The notes under the pieces were generated by a model. The model was not told where the DNA came from. It saw nothing but the letters and a program-made list of their open reading frames with translations, and did not search any database. Positions 56,190-56,641 of a stretch of DNA of 56,641 nucleotides are shown here, piece after piece (the stretch's first letter is position 1; every line of letters starts with the position of its first letter). The stretch is from Chloroflexota bacterium (GTDB lineage Bacteria > Chloroflexota > Anaerolineae > UBA4142). The DNA lies in contig JACRPR010000061.1 of the NCBI GenBank assembly GCA_016223105.1, positions 1 to 56,641 on the forward strand, in the 5' to 3' direction. Position numbers and translations under genes: made by a program.

Positions 56190-56641
56190 ATGACGATTAC
56201 GATTTTGGGATTGGGGTATGGCGCGCCGGGCGCGTTGACGATGGAGGCGCGCGATGTATTGGAAAACGCGCGCGAAATTTTTTTGCGGACGCGTGATCAT
56301 CCGGCGATTGTTATGCTACCGAAGCATTTGCGTGTCCATTCGTGCGATTCGCTTGGCGCGGACGCGATTGCCGACGCGATCCTCGCGCGCGGCGATGCGA
56401 TTTACGCGGTGCCGGGTCATCCACTTTTCGGTGAGCCGAGTGTGCGAAAAATTTTGGCGCGCGCGCGCGATCAAAACATCGCGACGCGCGTGATCGCGGG
56501 CGCGAGTTTTGTGGATGCCGCGTGCGCCGCGCTCGCGCTCGATCCGCTCGCGCGCGGATTGGTGATCGCGGATGCGACCGCTCTCGCGCGCCAACATTTT
56601 CCGCAGATCGATCCCGATCGGCCCGCGTTGCTCGCACAATT
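56190..56641 (+). CDS. MazG-like protein, tetrapyrrole methylase domain (cut off by window end)
   Basis: The first 150 residues of a protein that runs off the right edge. ATG 56190 follows TTGGAGGAGCATC. The sequence is that of a tetrapyrrole (SAM-dependent) methylase domain: ITILGLGYGAPGALTMEARD, REIFLRTRDHPAI, and ILARGDAIYAVPGHPLFGEP with the GHP motif, then VIAGASFVDAACAALAL. In Firmicutes and Chloroflexi this domain precedes the MazG nucleotide pyrophosphohydrolase domain (YabN-type). The MazG part is not visible, so the name is inferred from the domain's usual partner. Confidence 0.82.
   Translation, partial: MTITILGLGYGAPGALTMEARDVLENAREIFLRTRDHPAIVMLPKHLRVHSCDSLGADAIADAILARGDAIYAVPGHPLFGEPSVRKILARARDQNIATRVIAGASFVDAACAALALDPLARGLVIADATALARQHFPQIDPDRPALLAQ

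Overview
The window looks like a chromosomal contig from an uncultured Chloroflexota bacterium, most likely Anaerolineae-like. This is inferred from secreted lipoproteins with long Thr/Pro linkers, a ba3-type CuA heme-copper oxidase, DUF2270, DUF3054 and DUF5995 proteins, SH3/PD40 lipoproteins, a very CGCG-rich coding style and an exceptional density of short palindromic repeats. No rRNA, tRNA or CRISPR array was recognised. Genes run on both strands in short operons.

Bases 1-24500 are dominated by respiration and redox sensing. They hold a partial b-type cytochrome, a heme-copper-oxidase-like membrane protein, a heme-c-sensing histidine kinase, an OmpR-type regulator and a single receiver domain. 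These are followed by a CuA-containing B-type heme-copper enzyme (small subunit, subunit II, subunit I), a TauE/SafE-like membrane protein broken by one TGA codon, and a copper P-type ATPase. A cytochrome b/ferredoxin/MvhD fusion, heme A synthase CtaA and a CstA-family carrier complete the stretch. Subunit I lacks the active-site tyrosine that oxygen reductases cross-link to a CuB histidine, so it may be an NO reductase or another altered enzyme. Embedded among these are a HEPN/MNT toxin-antitoxin pair, two secreted proteins of unknown function and a scar where the 5' end of the response regulator was duplicated around a small gene pair.

Bases 25265-28800 hold the most system-like unknown. 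A consensus TTGACA-N17-TATAAT promoter drives two paralogous ~95-residue proteins and two paralogous ArsA/Get3-type ATPases. A LAGLIDADG homing-endonuclease-like gene is lodged between the pairs. The two ATPases have lost different catalytic motifs, which suggests an asymmetric heterodimer serving the small-protein pair.

Bases 28800-48230, mostly minus strand, hold envelope and glycan genes (flippase-like LPG-synthase TM protein, several GT2 enzymes, membrane glycosyltransferases, a SAM methyltransferase, an RfbD-like reductase). Also here are two adjacent phosphofructokinases of different phosphoryl-donor type, a YbaK deacylase, a broken metG with a structured Met-containing leader, an amidohydrolase, an EamA transporter and a TumE/TumA-like toxin-antitoxin pair. 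Bases 48300-56641 hold an M50 protease, an SH3/PD40 lipoprotein, tyrA overlapping a GT4 glycosyltransferase, a zinc-type dehydrogenase, greA-lysS and the start of a MazG-like tetrapyrrole methylase.

Two genome-scale features stand out. Roughly thirty short palindromic repeats of several families lie between genes, and members of one family have been inserted in frame inside at least four protein-coding genes. Several genes also carry small internal deletions, frameshifts or one nonsense codon (a cysteine-peptidase-like gene, a retropepsin-like gene, metG, a PMT-type glycosyltransferase, the TauE-like gene). These may be real decay or assembly errors.
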